Positions 7,879 through 16,881 of a stretch of 33,791 nt of DNA are shown here, one piece after another (position 1 is the first letter of the stretch; each line of letters begins with the position of its first letter). Location: assembly GCF_900155545.1 (NCBI RefSeq), contig NZ_LT732526.1, positions 463,214-497,004 on the forward strand. Direction: 5' to 3'. The notes beneath the pieces are model-generated. The model saw only the letters and a program-made list of their open reading frames with translations. It had not been told where the DNA came from and made no database searches. Both the position numbers and the translations under genes were made by a program. This stretch comes from Clostridium sp. Marseille-P2415. GTDB lineage: Bacteria; Bacillota; Clostridia; Lachnospirales; Lachnospiraceae.

Positions 7879-8631
7879 ATGAGACAGGAAGAGATTTTAA
7901 AGACAGAGAATCTTAGGAAGTCCTATGAAAACGGCCAGCCGGTTTTAAAGGATATTTCCTTTACACTGAAAAAAGGAGAGGTCGTGGTGGTGGTAGGGCC
8001 TTCCGGCTGCGGGAAGAGCACCTTTCTGCGATGTCTCAACATGCTGGAGCCCATTGACTCCGGGACGGTTCAGTTTAAGGACCGGATCATTGACAGGAGC
8101 AAACGGGATGTCCATGAAATAAGACAGAAGATCGGCATGGTATTCCAGAGCTATGATCTGTTCCCCCATAAGACCATTCTGGGGAATATCCTGTTAGCTC
8201 CCTTAAAAGTACAGAAACGGGATAAGAAAGAAGCGGAAAAGGAAGCAGAACAGCTTCTGACCCGGGTGGGACTTCTGGATAAAAAGGATTCTTACCCCAG
8301 GCAGCTGTCCGGGGGACAAAAGCAAAGGGTGGCCATTGTACGGGCGCTTATCATGCATCCGGAAATTCTTTTATTAGATGAAATCACGGCAGCCCTGGAC
8401 CCGGAGATGGTACGGGAGGTTTTACAGGTAGTGCTGGAGCTGGCAAAAGACGGAATGACCATGGTCATCGTTACCCATGAAATGGAATTTGCCAAAGCAG
8501 TGGCGGACCGCGTCCTGTTCATGGACCAGGGCGTAGTTGTGGAAGAGGGCCGGCCGGAAGAGTTTTTCAATTCTCCCCGGACAGACCGGGCGAAACAGTT
8601 TTTAAATACGTTTCATTATGAGGCGTTATAA
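7879..8631 (+). CDS. Amino-acid ABC transporter ATP-binding protein
   Basis: A 250-residue cytoplasmic ATPase of the GlnQ/HisP type that powers the two permeases. Walker [10 protein letters not shown] (about 40-48), signature LSGGQKQR, Walker B LLLDE and the switch histidine in VTHEMEF are all present. The D-loop region reads [10 protein letters not shown] instead of the more common DEPTSALDPE. I start at ATG 7879 (AAAGGA 9 bp upstream); an in-frame TTG at 7870 overlaps the preceding stop and is less likely. The gene sits between the permeases and the binding protein in one operon. Confidence 0.93.
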   Translation: MRQEEILKTENLRKSYENGQPVLKDISFTLKKGEVVVVVGPSGCGKSTFLRCLNMLEPIDSGTVQFKDRIIDRSKRDVHEIRQKIGMVFQSYDLFPHKTILGNILLAPLKVQKRDKKEAEKEAEQLLTRVGLLDKKDSYPRQLSGGQKQRVAIVRALIMHPEILLLDEITAALDPEMVREVLQVVLELAKDGMTMVIVTHEMEFAKAVADRVLFMDQGVVVEEGRPEEFFNSPRTDRAKQFLNTFHYEAL

Positions 8632-8658
8632 AATAAAAATGAAATGGAGGATATCATT

Positions 8659-9528
8659 ATGAAAAAAAGATTATTGGGTGCATTATTAGGCATTGCCATG
8701 GCAACAGGTCTTTTGGCAGGCTGCGGCCAGGCCGGGGATAACGGAGGAAGCACAGGAGGGGCCGCTGCCAAGGCAAGAACCCTGTCTGAGATCAAGGAAG
8801 CCGGAACCATCAAGATCGGCGTGTTCAGTGACAAAAATCCATTTGGATATGTAGATTCCAACGGAAAGATCCAGGGCTATGATGTTTATTTTGCAAAGCG
8901 TCTGGCTAAGGACTTATTCGGAAGCGAGGATAAGGTTGAATTCGTATACGTAGACGCTGCCAGCCGCGTGGAATATTTAAAGTCCGCAAAAGTGGATGTG
9001 ATCCTGGCTAATTTCACTGTTACAGACGAGAGGAAGGAACAGGTGGATTTTGCACTTCCTTATATGAAGGTCGCTCTGGGCGTCGTATCTCCGGATGCCA
9101 GTCTGATCTCCGATGTGGGGGATTTAAAGGATGGGACTCTGATCGTGGTAAAGGGAACCACAGCAGAAACCTATTTTTCCGAAAATCATCCGGAAATCAA
9201 GCTGTTAAAGTTTGATGAATATCAGGAAGCCTATGATGCGCTGCTGGATGGAAGAGGGGATGCGTTCTCTACCGATAACACAGAGGTACTTGCATGGGCG
9301 CTTCAAAACAAGGGCTTTACGGTAGGAATCGAATCCATCGGAAATCTGGACACCATCGCTCCGGCCGTGCAGAAAGGAAACAAAGAGCTTCAGGATTGGA
9401 TTAACAGTGAGATCGAGACCCTTGGCAAGGAGCAGTTCTTCCATAAGGATTTTGAGGAAACCTTAAAGCCGGTCTATGGAGACCAGATCGATCCGGAAAA
9501 TCTGGTTGTGGAAGGCGGCCAGGTTTAA
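8659..9528 (+). CDS. Amino-acid ABC transporter substrate-binding lipoprotein
   Basis: A 289-residue binding protein of family 3 (polar amino acids). A lipoprotein signal ends in the lipobox LLAGC with the modified Cys at about 22, then a low-complexity G/A/S linker and the two-lobed binding domain from about residue 45. Conserved elements are KIGVFSDKNPFGYVD, NFTVTDERKEQVDF and GTTAETYF. The sequence resembles CjaA-type cysteine-binding proteins in its FTVTDER and PY segments, which fits the cysteine leader peptide, but this similarity does not fix the ligand. GGAGG is 8 bp before ATG 8659. Last gene of the operon, followed by a terminator. Confidence 0.9.
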   Translation: MKKRLLGALLGIAMATGLLAGCGQAGDNGGSTGGAAAKARTLSEIKEAGTIKIGVFSDKNPFGYVDSNGKIQGYDVYFAKRLAKDLFGSEDKVEFVYVDAASRVEYLKSAKVDVILANFTVTDERKEQVDFALPYMKVALGVVSPDASLISDVGDLKDGTLIVVKGTTAETYFSENHPEIKLLKFDEYQEAYDALLDGRGDAFSTDNTEVLAWALQNKGFTVGIESIGNLDTIAPAVQKGNKELQDWINSEIETLGKEQFFHKDFEETLKPVYGDQIDPENLVVEGGQV

Positions 9529-9592
9529 GGGACAGGGATTTGAGAATAAATATCACCAGGCAGTTAAAAAGGCTTAATGAGAAAAATAGCCG

Positions 9593-9620
9593 GCAGGGCG
9601 TCTTGACGTCCTGCTTTTTT
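9593..9620 (+). terminator. Terminator of the amino-acid ABC operon
   Basis: GCAGGGCG (9593-9600) and CGTCCTGC (9607-9614) pair with one G-U, closing further inward, then TTTTTT (9615-9620). Confidence 0.8.
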
Positions 9621-9630
9621 CATCCCATAA

Positions 9631-9654
9631 TAACATCGTTATATAACGGTGTTA
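9631..9654. promoter_or_regulatory. Palindromic operator of the TetR gene
   Basis: A 24-bp palindrome with a single asymmetric position: half-site TAACATCGTTAT (9631-9642) and its inverse with C for T at the sixth position. It ends 16 bp before the TetR-family start codon, so autorepression by the TetR protein is the simplest reading. Confidence 0.75.
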
Positions 9655-9670
9655 CAGGAAGGGAGAAGAA

Positions 9671-10288
9671 ATGAGTGCTCAGGTAAATGACACACGTCTG
9701 GCCATTCTGGAGGCGGGCAGGAAAGAATTTCTGGAATATGGCTATGAAGGGGCTTCCTTAAGAAGGATCGCCAGGGAGGCCTCTGTGACAACAGGAGCCA
9801 TTTATGGGTATTTTCCGGGTAAGGAGGCGCTGTTTGATGCATTGACCGGGGAGGCGGCGGATGGGCTTTTGGAAAGGTACAGACAGATTCATGATGAATT
9901 TGCCGGACTTTCTCCCGGCCAGCAGGCGGATTCCCTGGAGAGCATCACCGATGAATCCGTTCCGTGGATGATCAACTACATTTATGACCGTTTTGACGGA
10001 TTCAAGCTGTTATTTTGTAAGAGCAGCGCGGGGATATGTGACAGCTATTTCAGCCGGCTGGCTCAGATAGAAGAGAAATCCAGCTGGGATTTTATTAGAG
10101 CCATGAAGGAATTGGGGCATGAGGTGCCGGATATGGACAGCACATTGATCCACATCCTGTCCCGCTCCTTTTTTCAGCAGATTCTGGAGTTTGTGGCCCA
10201 TGACGTTCCGAGAGAAAAGGCACTTTCCTATGCGCTGGTGCTGGGGAGGTTTCAGCATGCCGGGTGGAAGAAAATCATGGGGCTTTGA
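9671..10288 (+). CDS. TetR/AcrR family transcriptional regulator
   Basis: A 205-residue regulator. The N-terminal helix-turn-helix is clear (ASLRRIAREASVTTGAIYGYF, in part, about 27-47, followed by GKEALFDAL), and the C-terminal part is a helical ligand-binding and dimerisation domain with no family I can name. GGAAGGGAG precedes the ATG, and a 24-bp palindrome directly upstream is its probable operator. It is followed by an AraC-type regulator and a siderophore-type ABC pair on the same strand; whether it controls them or a distant target is not visible. Confidence 0.88.
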   Translation: MSAQVNDTRLAILEAGRKEFLEYGYEGASLRRIAREASVTTGAIYGYFPGKEALFDALTGEAADGLLERYRQIHDEFAGLSPGQQADSLESITDESVPWMINYIYDRFDGFKLLFCKSSAGICDSYFSRLAQIEEKSSWDFIRAMKELGHEVPDMDSTLIHILSRSFFQQILEFVAHDVPREKALSYALVLGRFQHAGWKKIMGL

Positions 10289-10371
10289 TGCTAAATTGGC
10301 AAGCTGTTATATTGCCTGGTGAGAAAAGCTTTCAGGGTATGGGTACGTATGAGAGAAAGGAAATGGTAATA

Positions 10372-11388
10372 ATGGATGGCGTTGTGATGAGAAACAGGAT
10401 TTATAATCCGAATAAAATGGATTGTCCGGTCAGCAGCATGTTTAACAATTTATATGGAGCCGATTCGTTTCAGAGCGAGCAGCAAATTCCAGAGGGGATC
10501 GGAAAGGGATATGGAAAAAGATATATTCTGGGCCCATTCATGGAGATATTTATTTCAGATACAACCTTTTATGAGAATTTGACCATACGGGAGGAGATAC
10601 ATGTTTCTCCCCATTATGGTCTGGCTTTTTGCCTGAAAGATCCGCTCCACTGGAGGATGGATGACAGCAGGAAAGAGTACTTGATCGGCTGTGAGGAGAG
10701 TTACATATTCAATGGATTATCCGGAAACACTTCCTGCACTTATTATGCAGATAAGCGTTTTTTCGGTATCAGCCTCCTGTATAATCCGGAAGTGATCGGT
10801 GACCTGATCGCTTGTATGGGCAATAAAACTGTGGCACAGAAATGCAACGAAAATATGTTTTATGTGAAAAAGCTTTCTCCCAATATCCGTTTGATCCTGA
10901 ATGAGATGATTTGCTGCCAATACTGCGGGGATGTTAAGAAAATCTACCTGGAGGGAAAAGCGCTGGAGCTACTTGCAGTGTACCTGGATGAACTTGTATT
11001 TGAAAATGGGAGGTCCGATACCCTTCTAAAGCTTTCGCCGGCTGACATGGAGGCCCTTTATCATGCCCGTAGGATTTTGGATGAAAACATTGTATTGGCT
11101 CCGACGATCGGGCAGCTTTCAAGGCTCACCTGCCTTAATGAATATAAGCTGAAAGCCGGATTCAGGAAAGTGTTTGGCATGCCTGTGCACAGCTATATTA
11201 TCGACAAGCGGCTGGAACTGGCACGGTTTCTTATGGCGGAGCAGAGGCTGGGGGTGACGGAAACAGCCTTGCTGGTCGGATACAGCAATACAAATTATTT
11301 TACTGAAAAATTTAAATCCAAATATGGCATCAAGCCTTCCGAATACAGAAAATTACAGAAACCAGGCTTTGCACGAAATCCTTTTTGA
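10372..11388 (+). CDS. AraC family regulator (PchR-like)
   Basis: A 338-residue regulator. The C-terminal AraC domain has two helix-turn-helix units (TIGQLSRLTCLNEYKLKAGF and TETALLVGYSNTNYFTEKF, both shortened, at roughly 245-325, ending in GIKPSEYRK). The N-terminal two thirds is a sensory domain with the spacing of PchR/YbtA-like proteins that sense siderophores. I prefer ATG 10372 (AAAGGA upstream); ATG 10363 is an alternative, and earlier in-frame codons overlap the TetR gene. It directly precedes two fused ABC transporter genes of the siderophore import type, which it probably activates. Confidence 0.85.
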   Translation: MDGVVMRNRIYNPNKMDCPVSSMFNNLYGADSFQSEQQIPEGIGKGYGKRYILGPFMEIFISDTTFYENLTIREEIHVSPHYGLAFCLKDPLHWRMDDSRKEYLIGCEESYIFNGLSGNTSCTYYADKRFFGISLLYNPEVIGDLIACMGNKTVAQKCNENMFYVKKLSPNIRLILNEMICCQYCGDVKKIYLEGKALELLAVYLDELVFENGRSDTLLKLSPADMEALYHARRILDENIVLAPTIGQLSRLTCLNEYKLKAGFRKVFGMPVHSYIIDKRLELARFLMAEQRLGVTETALLVGYSNTNYFTEKFKSKYGIKPSEYRKLQKPGFARNPF

Positions 11389-11405
11389 GTGAATATTAGT
11401 CCTTT

Positions 11406-11468
11406 TTGGAACATGTGCCTGGATCAAATATAAGGTATAATGGCAGTTGTTGGTTAGTCTTATCTAAC
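11406..11468 (+). promoter_or_regulatory. Promoter and candidate iron-regulator operator
   Basis: TTGGAA (11406-11411), 17 bp, TATAAG (11429-11434) is a fair promoter; a TATAAT-like box also follows. Downstream is GTTAG (11453-11457), 6 bp, CTAAC (11464-11468), which resembles a DtxR/IdeR-type iron box (GTTAG...CTAAC). The match to an iron box is by eye and uncertain. Confidence 0.45.
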
Positions 11469-11533
11469 TGTATTGCTTTTAGTGAGAGCTGTTATAAAAA
11501 ACAGCCGTATTATAGAAAGAAAGGTGGTTCGTT

Positions 11534-13357
11534 ATGAAACAAAAAAATTCTATGGTCCCTGAGCCCAAAACCGGCATGGCCAGGTTGATGGAGCTTGCGG
11601 CTACCAAAAAGCCTCTTATGGCCGCTTCGGTGATCTTATCTGCGCTGGCATCTGTTGCCTCGTTTATTCCTCATATCGCAATATACTTTGTCGTGAGGGA
11701 AATCATGGGAGCGTTCCCTGATTTTGGAAATCTTGATCTTCAAAAAACAGTTGGGTTCGGCTGGCTGGCCTTTGGGGGCATCCTGCTCAATGTATTGTTG
11801 TACTTTGCTGCTTTAATGTGTTCGCACCTGGCTGCTTTTGGTACGCTGTACGAGCTGAAAGTAAACTTTGCATCCCATCTTGCAGAAGTACCGCTGGGAT
11901 TTCATATGCTGGCCGGCAGCGGTAAGCTGCGCAAGATTATGGATGAAAACATCGAGAAGATTGAAGGATTCATCGCCCACCAGCTGCCGGATATGGTGGC
12001 TTCTTTTGTGGCGCCGGTGATCATGTTCATCATTCTTCTGTCTGTAGACTGGCGTTTTGGGCTTGCAGCAGCAGCCGGCATTGTTATAGCCTTTGTAATT
12101 CAGGTAAAAGCCTATGGCAATGACGGAGCGAAAACCATGATGGAGAAGTACCAGAGTGCCCTGGAGGATATGAACAACGCTTCCGTGGAATATATCAGGG
12201 GGATCACCGTTGTCAAAGCCTTTGGACAGACGGTCTATTCCTTCCGCAGGATGCACGGTGCCATTAAGGATTACACCAAAATGGTAATCCCCTATACCCT
12301 GAGCTGGGAAAATTATATGTCGGCCTTTCATACGGTCATCAATAACATTTACCTGTTTCTGATTCCGGTGGGAATCCTGATCGGGATCAATACGTCTGAT
12401 TACGTTGACTTTGCCGCCACATTTATTTTTTACCTCATTTTTGTCCCCTCCATTGCAACCATTCTGATGAAGATCATGTATGTTTCTAACAGCGGAATGC
12501 AGATCATAGGAGGAGTGGAGCGCATGGATGAGATTCTGCATACCCCATCGCTTCTTAAGCCTCAGAGTCCGAAAGAAACCTCCGGGCATGAGATTGTATG
12601 TCAAAACGTATTTTTCTCGTATGCCGGTCAGGAGACCCAGGCTCTTTCGGACATTTCTTTCCGGGCGGAGGAAAATCAGATTACTGCCATCGTCGGCCCT
12701 TCGGGCGGAGGTAAAAGTACCATTGCTCATCTGATTCCGCGCTTTTTTGATGTAACGGAGGGAGCGATCCGGATCGGAGGCGTTGACGTGCGCGATATGA
12801 AAAGCGAGTATCTGATGAAAAAGGTCAGCTTTGTATTCCAGGATGTGTTTCTCTTTAAGCAAAGCATTCTGGAGAATATCCGGCTCGGGAATCCCAGCGC
12901 TGCCGATGAGCAGGTGATCGCTGCAGCCAGGGCGGCACAGTGCCATGAATTTATTGAGAAGCTGCCGGACAAATATCATACGGTCATAGGTACAAAAGGG
13001 ATTCATCTTTCCGGCGGAGAGCAGCAGCGCATTGCTATAGCCAGAGCCATTGTAAAAAACGCCCCCATTGTGCTTCTGGATGAGGCTACTGCATTTTCTG
13101 ATCCGGAGAACGAACATCTGATTCAGCAGGCATTTCAAAAGCTGATGCAGGGGAAAACGGTAATTATGATTGCACACCGTCTGTCAACCATCCGAAGTGC
13201 GGATAAAATCATAGTAGTAGACAAGGGCCGTCTCATTGAGCAGGGAAGCCATAATGAATTGCTGGAGAAAAAAGGAAAATATTTTGATATGTGGAATACA
13301 TATACGAAAGCACTTGACTGGAAGATGGACCGAAAGGGGGTAAAAGAACATGCATAA
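11534..13357 (+). CDS. ABC transporter permease-ATPase, siderophore type (YbtP/IrtA-like)
   Basis: A 607-residue half-transporter with six membrane segments at about 30-330 followed by an ATPase domain. Walker A GPSGGGKST starts at residue 388, signature LSGGEQQR, Walker B VLLLDE; the D-loop region reads TAFSDPENE where most exporters have TASLDPENE. It has an exporter-like fold, but pairs of this type with an AraC partner (YbtP/YbtQ, IrtA/IrtB) import ferric siderophores, which is what I infer here. Ribosome site AAGGTGG. It overlaps the next gene by 8 bp; the two products should heterodimerise. A drug or peptide exporter is the alternative. Confidence 0.85.
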   Translation: MKQKNSMVPEPKTGMARLMELAATKKPLMAASVILSALASVASFIPHIAIYFVVREIMGAFPDFGNLDLQKTVGFGWLAFGGILLNVLLYFAALMCSHLAAFGTLYELKVNFASHLAEVPLGFHMLAGSGKLRKIMDENIEKIEGFIAHQLPDMVASFVAPVIMFIILLSVDWRFGLAAAAGIVIAFVIQVKAYGNDGAKTMMEKYQSALEDMNNASVEYIRGITVVKAFGQTVYSFRRMHGAIKDYTKMVIPYTLSWENYMSAFHTVINNIYLFLIPVGILIGINTSDYVDFAATFIFYLIFVPSIATILMKIMYVSNSGMQIIGGVERMDEILHTPSLLKPQSPKETSGHEIVCQNVFFSYAGQETQALSDISFRAEENQITAIVGPSGGGKSTIAHLIPRFFDVTEGAIRIGGVDVRDMKSEYLMKKVSFVFQDVFLFKQSILENIRLGNPSAADEQVIAAARAAQCHEFIEKLPDKYHTVIGTKGIHLSGGEQQRIAIARAIVKNAPIVLLDEATAFSDPENEHLIQQAFQKLMQGKTVIMIAHRLSTIRSADKIIVVDKGRLIEQGSHNELLEKKGKYFDMWNTYTKALDWKMDRKGVKEHA

Positions 13358-15101
13358 TTGGAAGAAAGCGTTGATGCTTACCGATAAAGGCTATTCGGAT
13401 TTAAAGAAGGCCATTGCTGCCTGTACCGTTACAAATCTGGCACTTATGCTGCCCTTTGCAGTGACCATACAGGTTTTTGCCGAGCTGTTAAAGCCGCTGA
13501 TGGCACAGGAAATCTCCTGGATGAGGATATGGTTTCTGTTTGGATGCGGCGCTGCTGCGGCTGTACTGGTGTTTCTGGCCAGCAAAAATGATTATAAAAA
13601 AACCTATGTTACCTCTTATCTGGAAGCAGAGAATTCTAGAATCAGCGTTGCCGAGCGAATCCGGAAGCTGCCCATGAATTTCTTCAACTCAAAGGACTTA
13701 TCAGAGCTGACTACAAATATTATGGCTGACTGTTCGACGACGGAGCATGTTCTAAGCCACCTCCTCCCGCAGCTGGGTGCCAATGCCATTTCCGTTACCA
13801 TTATCTGCGTCATGATGGCTGTTTTTGACTGGAGACTGGCGCTTGCTGTGTTTATTACCGTACCTGTTGCTTTCCTTGTTATTTTAGGAAGTAAAAAAAT
13901 CCAGGCCCATTTCAGTGAGAAACAGGTGGAGGCGAAACTAAAAGCGTCTGACCAGGTGCAGGAGTATCTGGATGGAATCAAGGTCATTAAGGCCTGCGGG
14001 CTGGATGGTTCGAAGTTCTCGGCATTGGATGATGCCCTGCGCCTGATGAAGAAAATGGCAATCAAAATGGAAGTAGTCACAGGGGCTTTTGTCGTCGGGG
14101 CCCAGATGATTTTACAGGCTGGTGTCGGGCTCACCGTTTTTGTCGGGACCTATCTGCTGACGGGAGGCAAAATTGAGCTGATCCCATTGCTGATGTTTTT
14201 TGTCATAGTTGTCAGGATTTATGGGCCGATTCTTGTCGAATTCACCCTTTTGCCGGAATTGTTTTATCATAGGATTGCCACGAAGCGGATGCGCACGCTT
14301 ATGACGGTTCCGGTTATGGAAGGCGATGCGCAAAAGCCGCTGACACACTGGGATATTAACTTCGAAAATGTCTCTTTTGGTTATAATGCGGAAAGTCCCC
14401 GGGAGGATATGGTAATCAAAAATTTTACGGTATCCATTCCTTCGGATGCCATCACAGCGCTGGTAGGGCCCTCTGGCTGCGGGAAAAGCACTATCTCACG
14501 GCTGATCGCCCGGTTCTGGGATGTAAACGAAGGCAGTGTAAAGATCGGGGGAATTGATGTGAAAACCCTTGATCCGGAGCACCTGATGAGCTATATGTCC
14601 TTTGTTTTTCAGGATGTCGTGCTGTTTCATGATACGGTCTACAATAACATCCGTATCGGAAACATGGAAGCCACGAAAGAGCAGGTCATAGAAGCGGCGA
14701 AAGCAGCCTGCTGTGACGGTTTTATAAACGCCTTACCGGATGGATACCAGACAATGCTTGGTGAAAACGGAAGTACGCTTTCGGGAGGGGAACGGCAGCG
14801 GATATCCATTGCCCGCGCACTTTTAAAAAATGCGCCTGTCGTACTCTTAGATGAAGCAACCGCTTCACTTGACCCTGAGAACGAGGCACTCATTCAGCAG
14901 GCTGTTTCTAAACTGATTGAAGGCAAAACAGTAATTGTCATCGCCCATCGCTTAAGAACCGTGGCAGGGGCGGATAAAATTATTGTACTCAATGAGGGCA
15001 GGCTGGTTGAGGAAGGCACACATGATGAACTGATGAAAAACAGGGGGCTGTATGAAAGGCTGTACCGCATTCAGCAGGAGAGTCTGGGGTGGAGTGTATA
15101 G
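13350..15101 (+). CDS. ABC transporter permease-ATPase, siderophore type (YbtQ/IrtB-like)
   Basis: A 583-residue partner of the preceding half-transporter: membrane domain at about 20-310, ATPase domain with Walker [10 protein letters not shown] (from residue 373), signature LSGGERQR, Walker B VLLLDE and intact TASLDPENE. GGGGG and AAAGAA lie before the ATG, which is inside the end of the previous gene, so translation is coupled. In such pairs the two ATP sites are often unequal, and here the D-loop difference lies in the first subunit. No terminator is evident before the desulfoferrodoxin promoter. Confidence 0.87.
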   Translation: MHNWKKALMLTDKGYSDLKKAIAACTVTNLALMLPFAVTIQVFAELLKPLMAQEISWMRIWFLFGCGAAAAVLVFLASKNDYKKTYVTSYLEAENSRISVAERIRKLPMNFFNSKDLSELTTNIMADCSTTEHVLSHLLPQLGANAISVTIICVMMAVFDWRLALAVFITVPVAFLVILGSKKIQAHFSEKQVEAKLKASDQVQEYLDGIKVIKACGLDGSKFSALDDALRLMKKMAIKMEVVTGAFVVGAQMILQAGVGLTVFVGTYLLTGGKIELIPLLMFFVIVVRIYGPILVEFTLLPELFYHRIATKRMRTLMTVPVMEGDAQKPLTHWDINFENVSFGYNAESPREDMVIKNFTVSIPSDAITALVGPSGCGKSTISRLIARFWDVNEGSVKIGGIDVKTLDPEHLMSYMSFVFQDVVLFHDTVYNNIRIGNMEATKEQVIEAAKAACCDGFINALPDGYQTMLGENGSTLSGGERQRISIARALLKNAPVVLLDEATASLDPENEALIQQAVSKLIEGKTVIVIAHRLRTVAGADKIIVLNEGRLVEEGTHDELMKNRGLYERLYRIQQESLGWSV

Positions 15102-15111
15102 GCGGAATCTG

Positions 15112-15140
15112 TTGTAAATCATTGGAATTTATGGTATACT
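15112..15140 (+). promoter_or_regulatory. Promoter of desulfoferrodoxin gene
   Basis: TTGTAA (15112-15117), 17 bp, TATACT (15135-15140). AAAGGAGG at about 15172-15179 is the ribosome site of the gene. Confidence 0.7.
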
Positions 15141-15186
15141 GAACCTGCAATTAAAAAGGGGTCATAAGTAAAAGGAGGTTAGTCAT

Positions 15187-15561
15187 ATGAAGTTTTTGAA
15201 ATGTAATCATTGCGGTAACATTGTGGCGGTCGTAGAGGAAAAAGGCGGCACGATTACATGCTGCGGTGACGAAATGCAGGAATTAATCGCCAACACAACA
15301 GATGCGGCAACGGAAAAGCATGTCCCTGTAATCGAAATGGATGGACAGAGTGTGATAGTTACGGTAGGTTCTGTTGAGCATCCCATGCTTCCTGAGCATT
15401 TCATCGGCTGGATCGCATTGGAGACCAGACAGGGGAACCAGAGAAAGATATTAAACCCGGGTGATAAGCCGGTTGCTGAATTCGCACTGTGCGATGGCGA
15501 TGAAGTGGTTGCTGCATACGAATATTGTAATCTCCACGGATTATGGAAAGCGGACAAATAA
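15187..15561 (+). CDS. dfx: Desulfoferrodoxin (two-iron superoxide reductase)
   Basis: A 124-residue cytoplasmic enzyme that reduces superoxide to hydrogen peroxide without making oxygen, typical of anaerobes. The N-terminal desulforedoxin domain has the FeCys4 ligands C6, C9, C25 and C26. The catalytic neelaredoxin domain has the His4-Cys site as H45 (in EKHVP, with the lysine next to it), H65 (EHPM), H71 (EHFIGW), C114 and H117 (CNLHGLW). All ligands are intact and the length is normal for the class. It is a single gene with its own promoter and terminator. Confidence 0.95.
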   Translation: MKFLKCNHCGNIVAVVEEKGGTITCCGDEMQELIANTTDAATEKHVPVIEMDGQSVIVTVGSVEHPMLPEHFIGWIALETRQGNQRKILNPGDKPVAEFALCDGDEVVAAYEYCNLHGLWKADK

Positions 15562-15577
15562 AGAGAAGAAGAGTGGA

Positions 15578-15613
15578 AAAGCTCACAGGCCTGACGGTCC
15601 GTGAGCTTTTTTT
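15578..15613 (+). terminator. Terminator of desulfoferrodoxin gene
   Basis: AAAGCTCAC (15578-15586) pairs with GTGAGCTTT (15601-15609), followed by a T-run to 15613. Confidence 0.88.
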
Positions 15614-15650
15614 GTGCGGGCAGCGAGCCAAACGAACATGTTTCCGATTC

Positions 15651-15685
15651 TTGACTTCTGCCCTGATTTGTTCTAGTATTAGAAC
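15651..15685 (+). promoter_or_regulatory. Promoter with inverted repeat over the -10 box
   Basis: TTGACT (15651-15656), 17 bp, TAGTAT (15674-15679). A perfect repeat GTTCTA (15670-15675), 4 bp, TAGAAC (15680-15685) straddles the -10 box and looks like an operator for a repressor not identified here. Confidence 0.6.
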
Positions 15686-15721
15686 TGGCAGTTTTACTTA
15701 AAGACAGGAGAAAACCGTAGA

Positions 15722-16879
15722 ATGAATAAGAAAGAAACGAATGAAATAAAGAAACTTTTTACTCCGGCCAATTGTGCTATCAGCCGCATCTGCGGCTGTT
15801 ATGTGGACGCGGAAAAGAACAAAAGAACGGAGATTAAGGAGGCATTTTTATCCCTTCCGGAGGAGGAAGCTTTTAAGTATTTTACCATTTTTAAGAGTGC
15901 CTTATCCGGAACAATAGGAAAGAATATGATCAATATGGAATTTCCCTTACATACGGAAGCCGAAGACGGAACCCAGAATTTTCTGCTTAAGCTCAGGGAC
16001 AGCCAGCTAAAGGATGAAGCCCTGATTGAGGAATTCTATGATAAGGTGATCGCCAGTTACGATTATGGTGAGAATTTTTACATTATTTTGATCCATTGTG
16101 CCTATGATATTCCCGCAAAGTCCTCGGATGGTCTTGAAATGTTTGATGCCTCCGATTTTGTTTATGAATTCATCCAGTGCACCATTTGTCCGGTGAAGCT
16201 GTCAAAAGCAGGCCTTTGTTACAATTCGGAGGCGAATGTGATTGAAAACCGCAGCAGGGACTGGATTGTGGAAGCTCCGGATACCGGCTTTTTATTTCCG
16301 GCCTTTACCGACCGCAATACCGACATCCACAGCCTTTTATACTATACCAAAAACCCGGAGCAGATGCCGGAGCGCCTGATCGACGAACTATTGGGCTGTG
16401 TGATGCCCATGTCCGCCAAGAGCCAGAAGGAGACGTTCCAGGCCATTGTGGAGGAAACCCTGGGAGATAACTGCGATTTTGAGACGGTTAAGAGCCTCCA
16501 CGAGAATATAAATGAGATTCTTGAAGAGACAAAGGATGAACCTGCTCCCTTTACCCTGGACAAGTATCAGATGAAAAGGCTTTTGGAGAACAATGGAGCC
16601 AGCCAGGAAAAGCTGGAGGAGTTTGAACAGCGTTACGGAAAGAACGAAGAAGGGCCCGGGCCTGCCTTCATCGCTTCCAATGTGGTCAATGCCAAAAGCT
16701 TTGAGATTAAGACAACGGATGTGAGTATCAAGGTGGCCCCTGATAAAACCTATCTGGTGGAAAACCGGATGATCGACGGCCGGCCATGTATTGTGATCGG
16801 CATCAGCGAACATGTGGAAATCAACGGGATCACGGTAAGGCCCATTGCGGCAGAACGGACAACGGAGCCGGAGGAATAG
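15722..16879 (+). CDS. DUF4317 family protein
   Basis: A 385-residue soluble protein recognised as the DUF4317 family, widespread in Lachnospiraceae and Ruminococcaceae and of unknown function. The N-terminus NKKETNEIKKLFTPANC and the segment ISRICGCYVDAEKNK are characteristic; no signal peptide, membrane segment or catalytic motif is evident. Acidic, with a helical middle region. Its promoter carries an inverted repeat, so it is probably regulated. The gene converges with the acyltransferase gene, leaving a gap of only 2 bp and no room for a separate terminator. Confidence 0.85.
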   Translation: MNKKETNEIKKLFTPANCAISRICGCYVDAEKNKRTEIKEAFLSLPEEEAFKYFTIFKSALSGTIGKNMINMEFPLHTEAEDGTQNFLLKLRDSQLKDEALIEEFYDKVIASYDYGENFYIILIHCAYDIPAKSSDGLEMFDASDFVYEFIQCTICPVKLSKAGLCYNSEANVIENRSRDWIVEAPDTGFLFPAFTDRNTDIHSLLYYTKNPEQMPERLIDELLGCVMPMSAKSQKETFQAIVEETLGDNCDFETVKSLHENINEILEETKDEPAPFTLDKYQMKRLLENNGASQEKLEEFEQRYGKNEEGPGPAFIASNVVNAKSFEIKTTDVSIKVAPDKTYLVENRMIDGRPCIVIGISEHVEINGITVRPIAAERTTEPEE

Positions 16880-16881
16880 GC

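Noticed and set aside
11813-13177. Minus-strand ORF of 454 codons opposite the first siderophore-type transporter
   Set aside because: Long, but lies wholly inside a clear ABC transporter gene; its translation is rich in His, Cys and Arg with no recognisable domain, as expected of an antisense frame.
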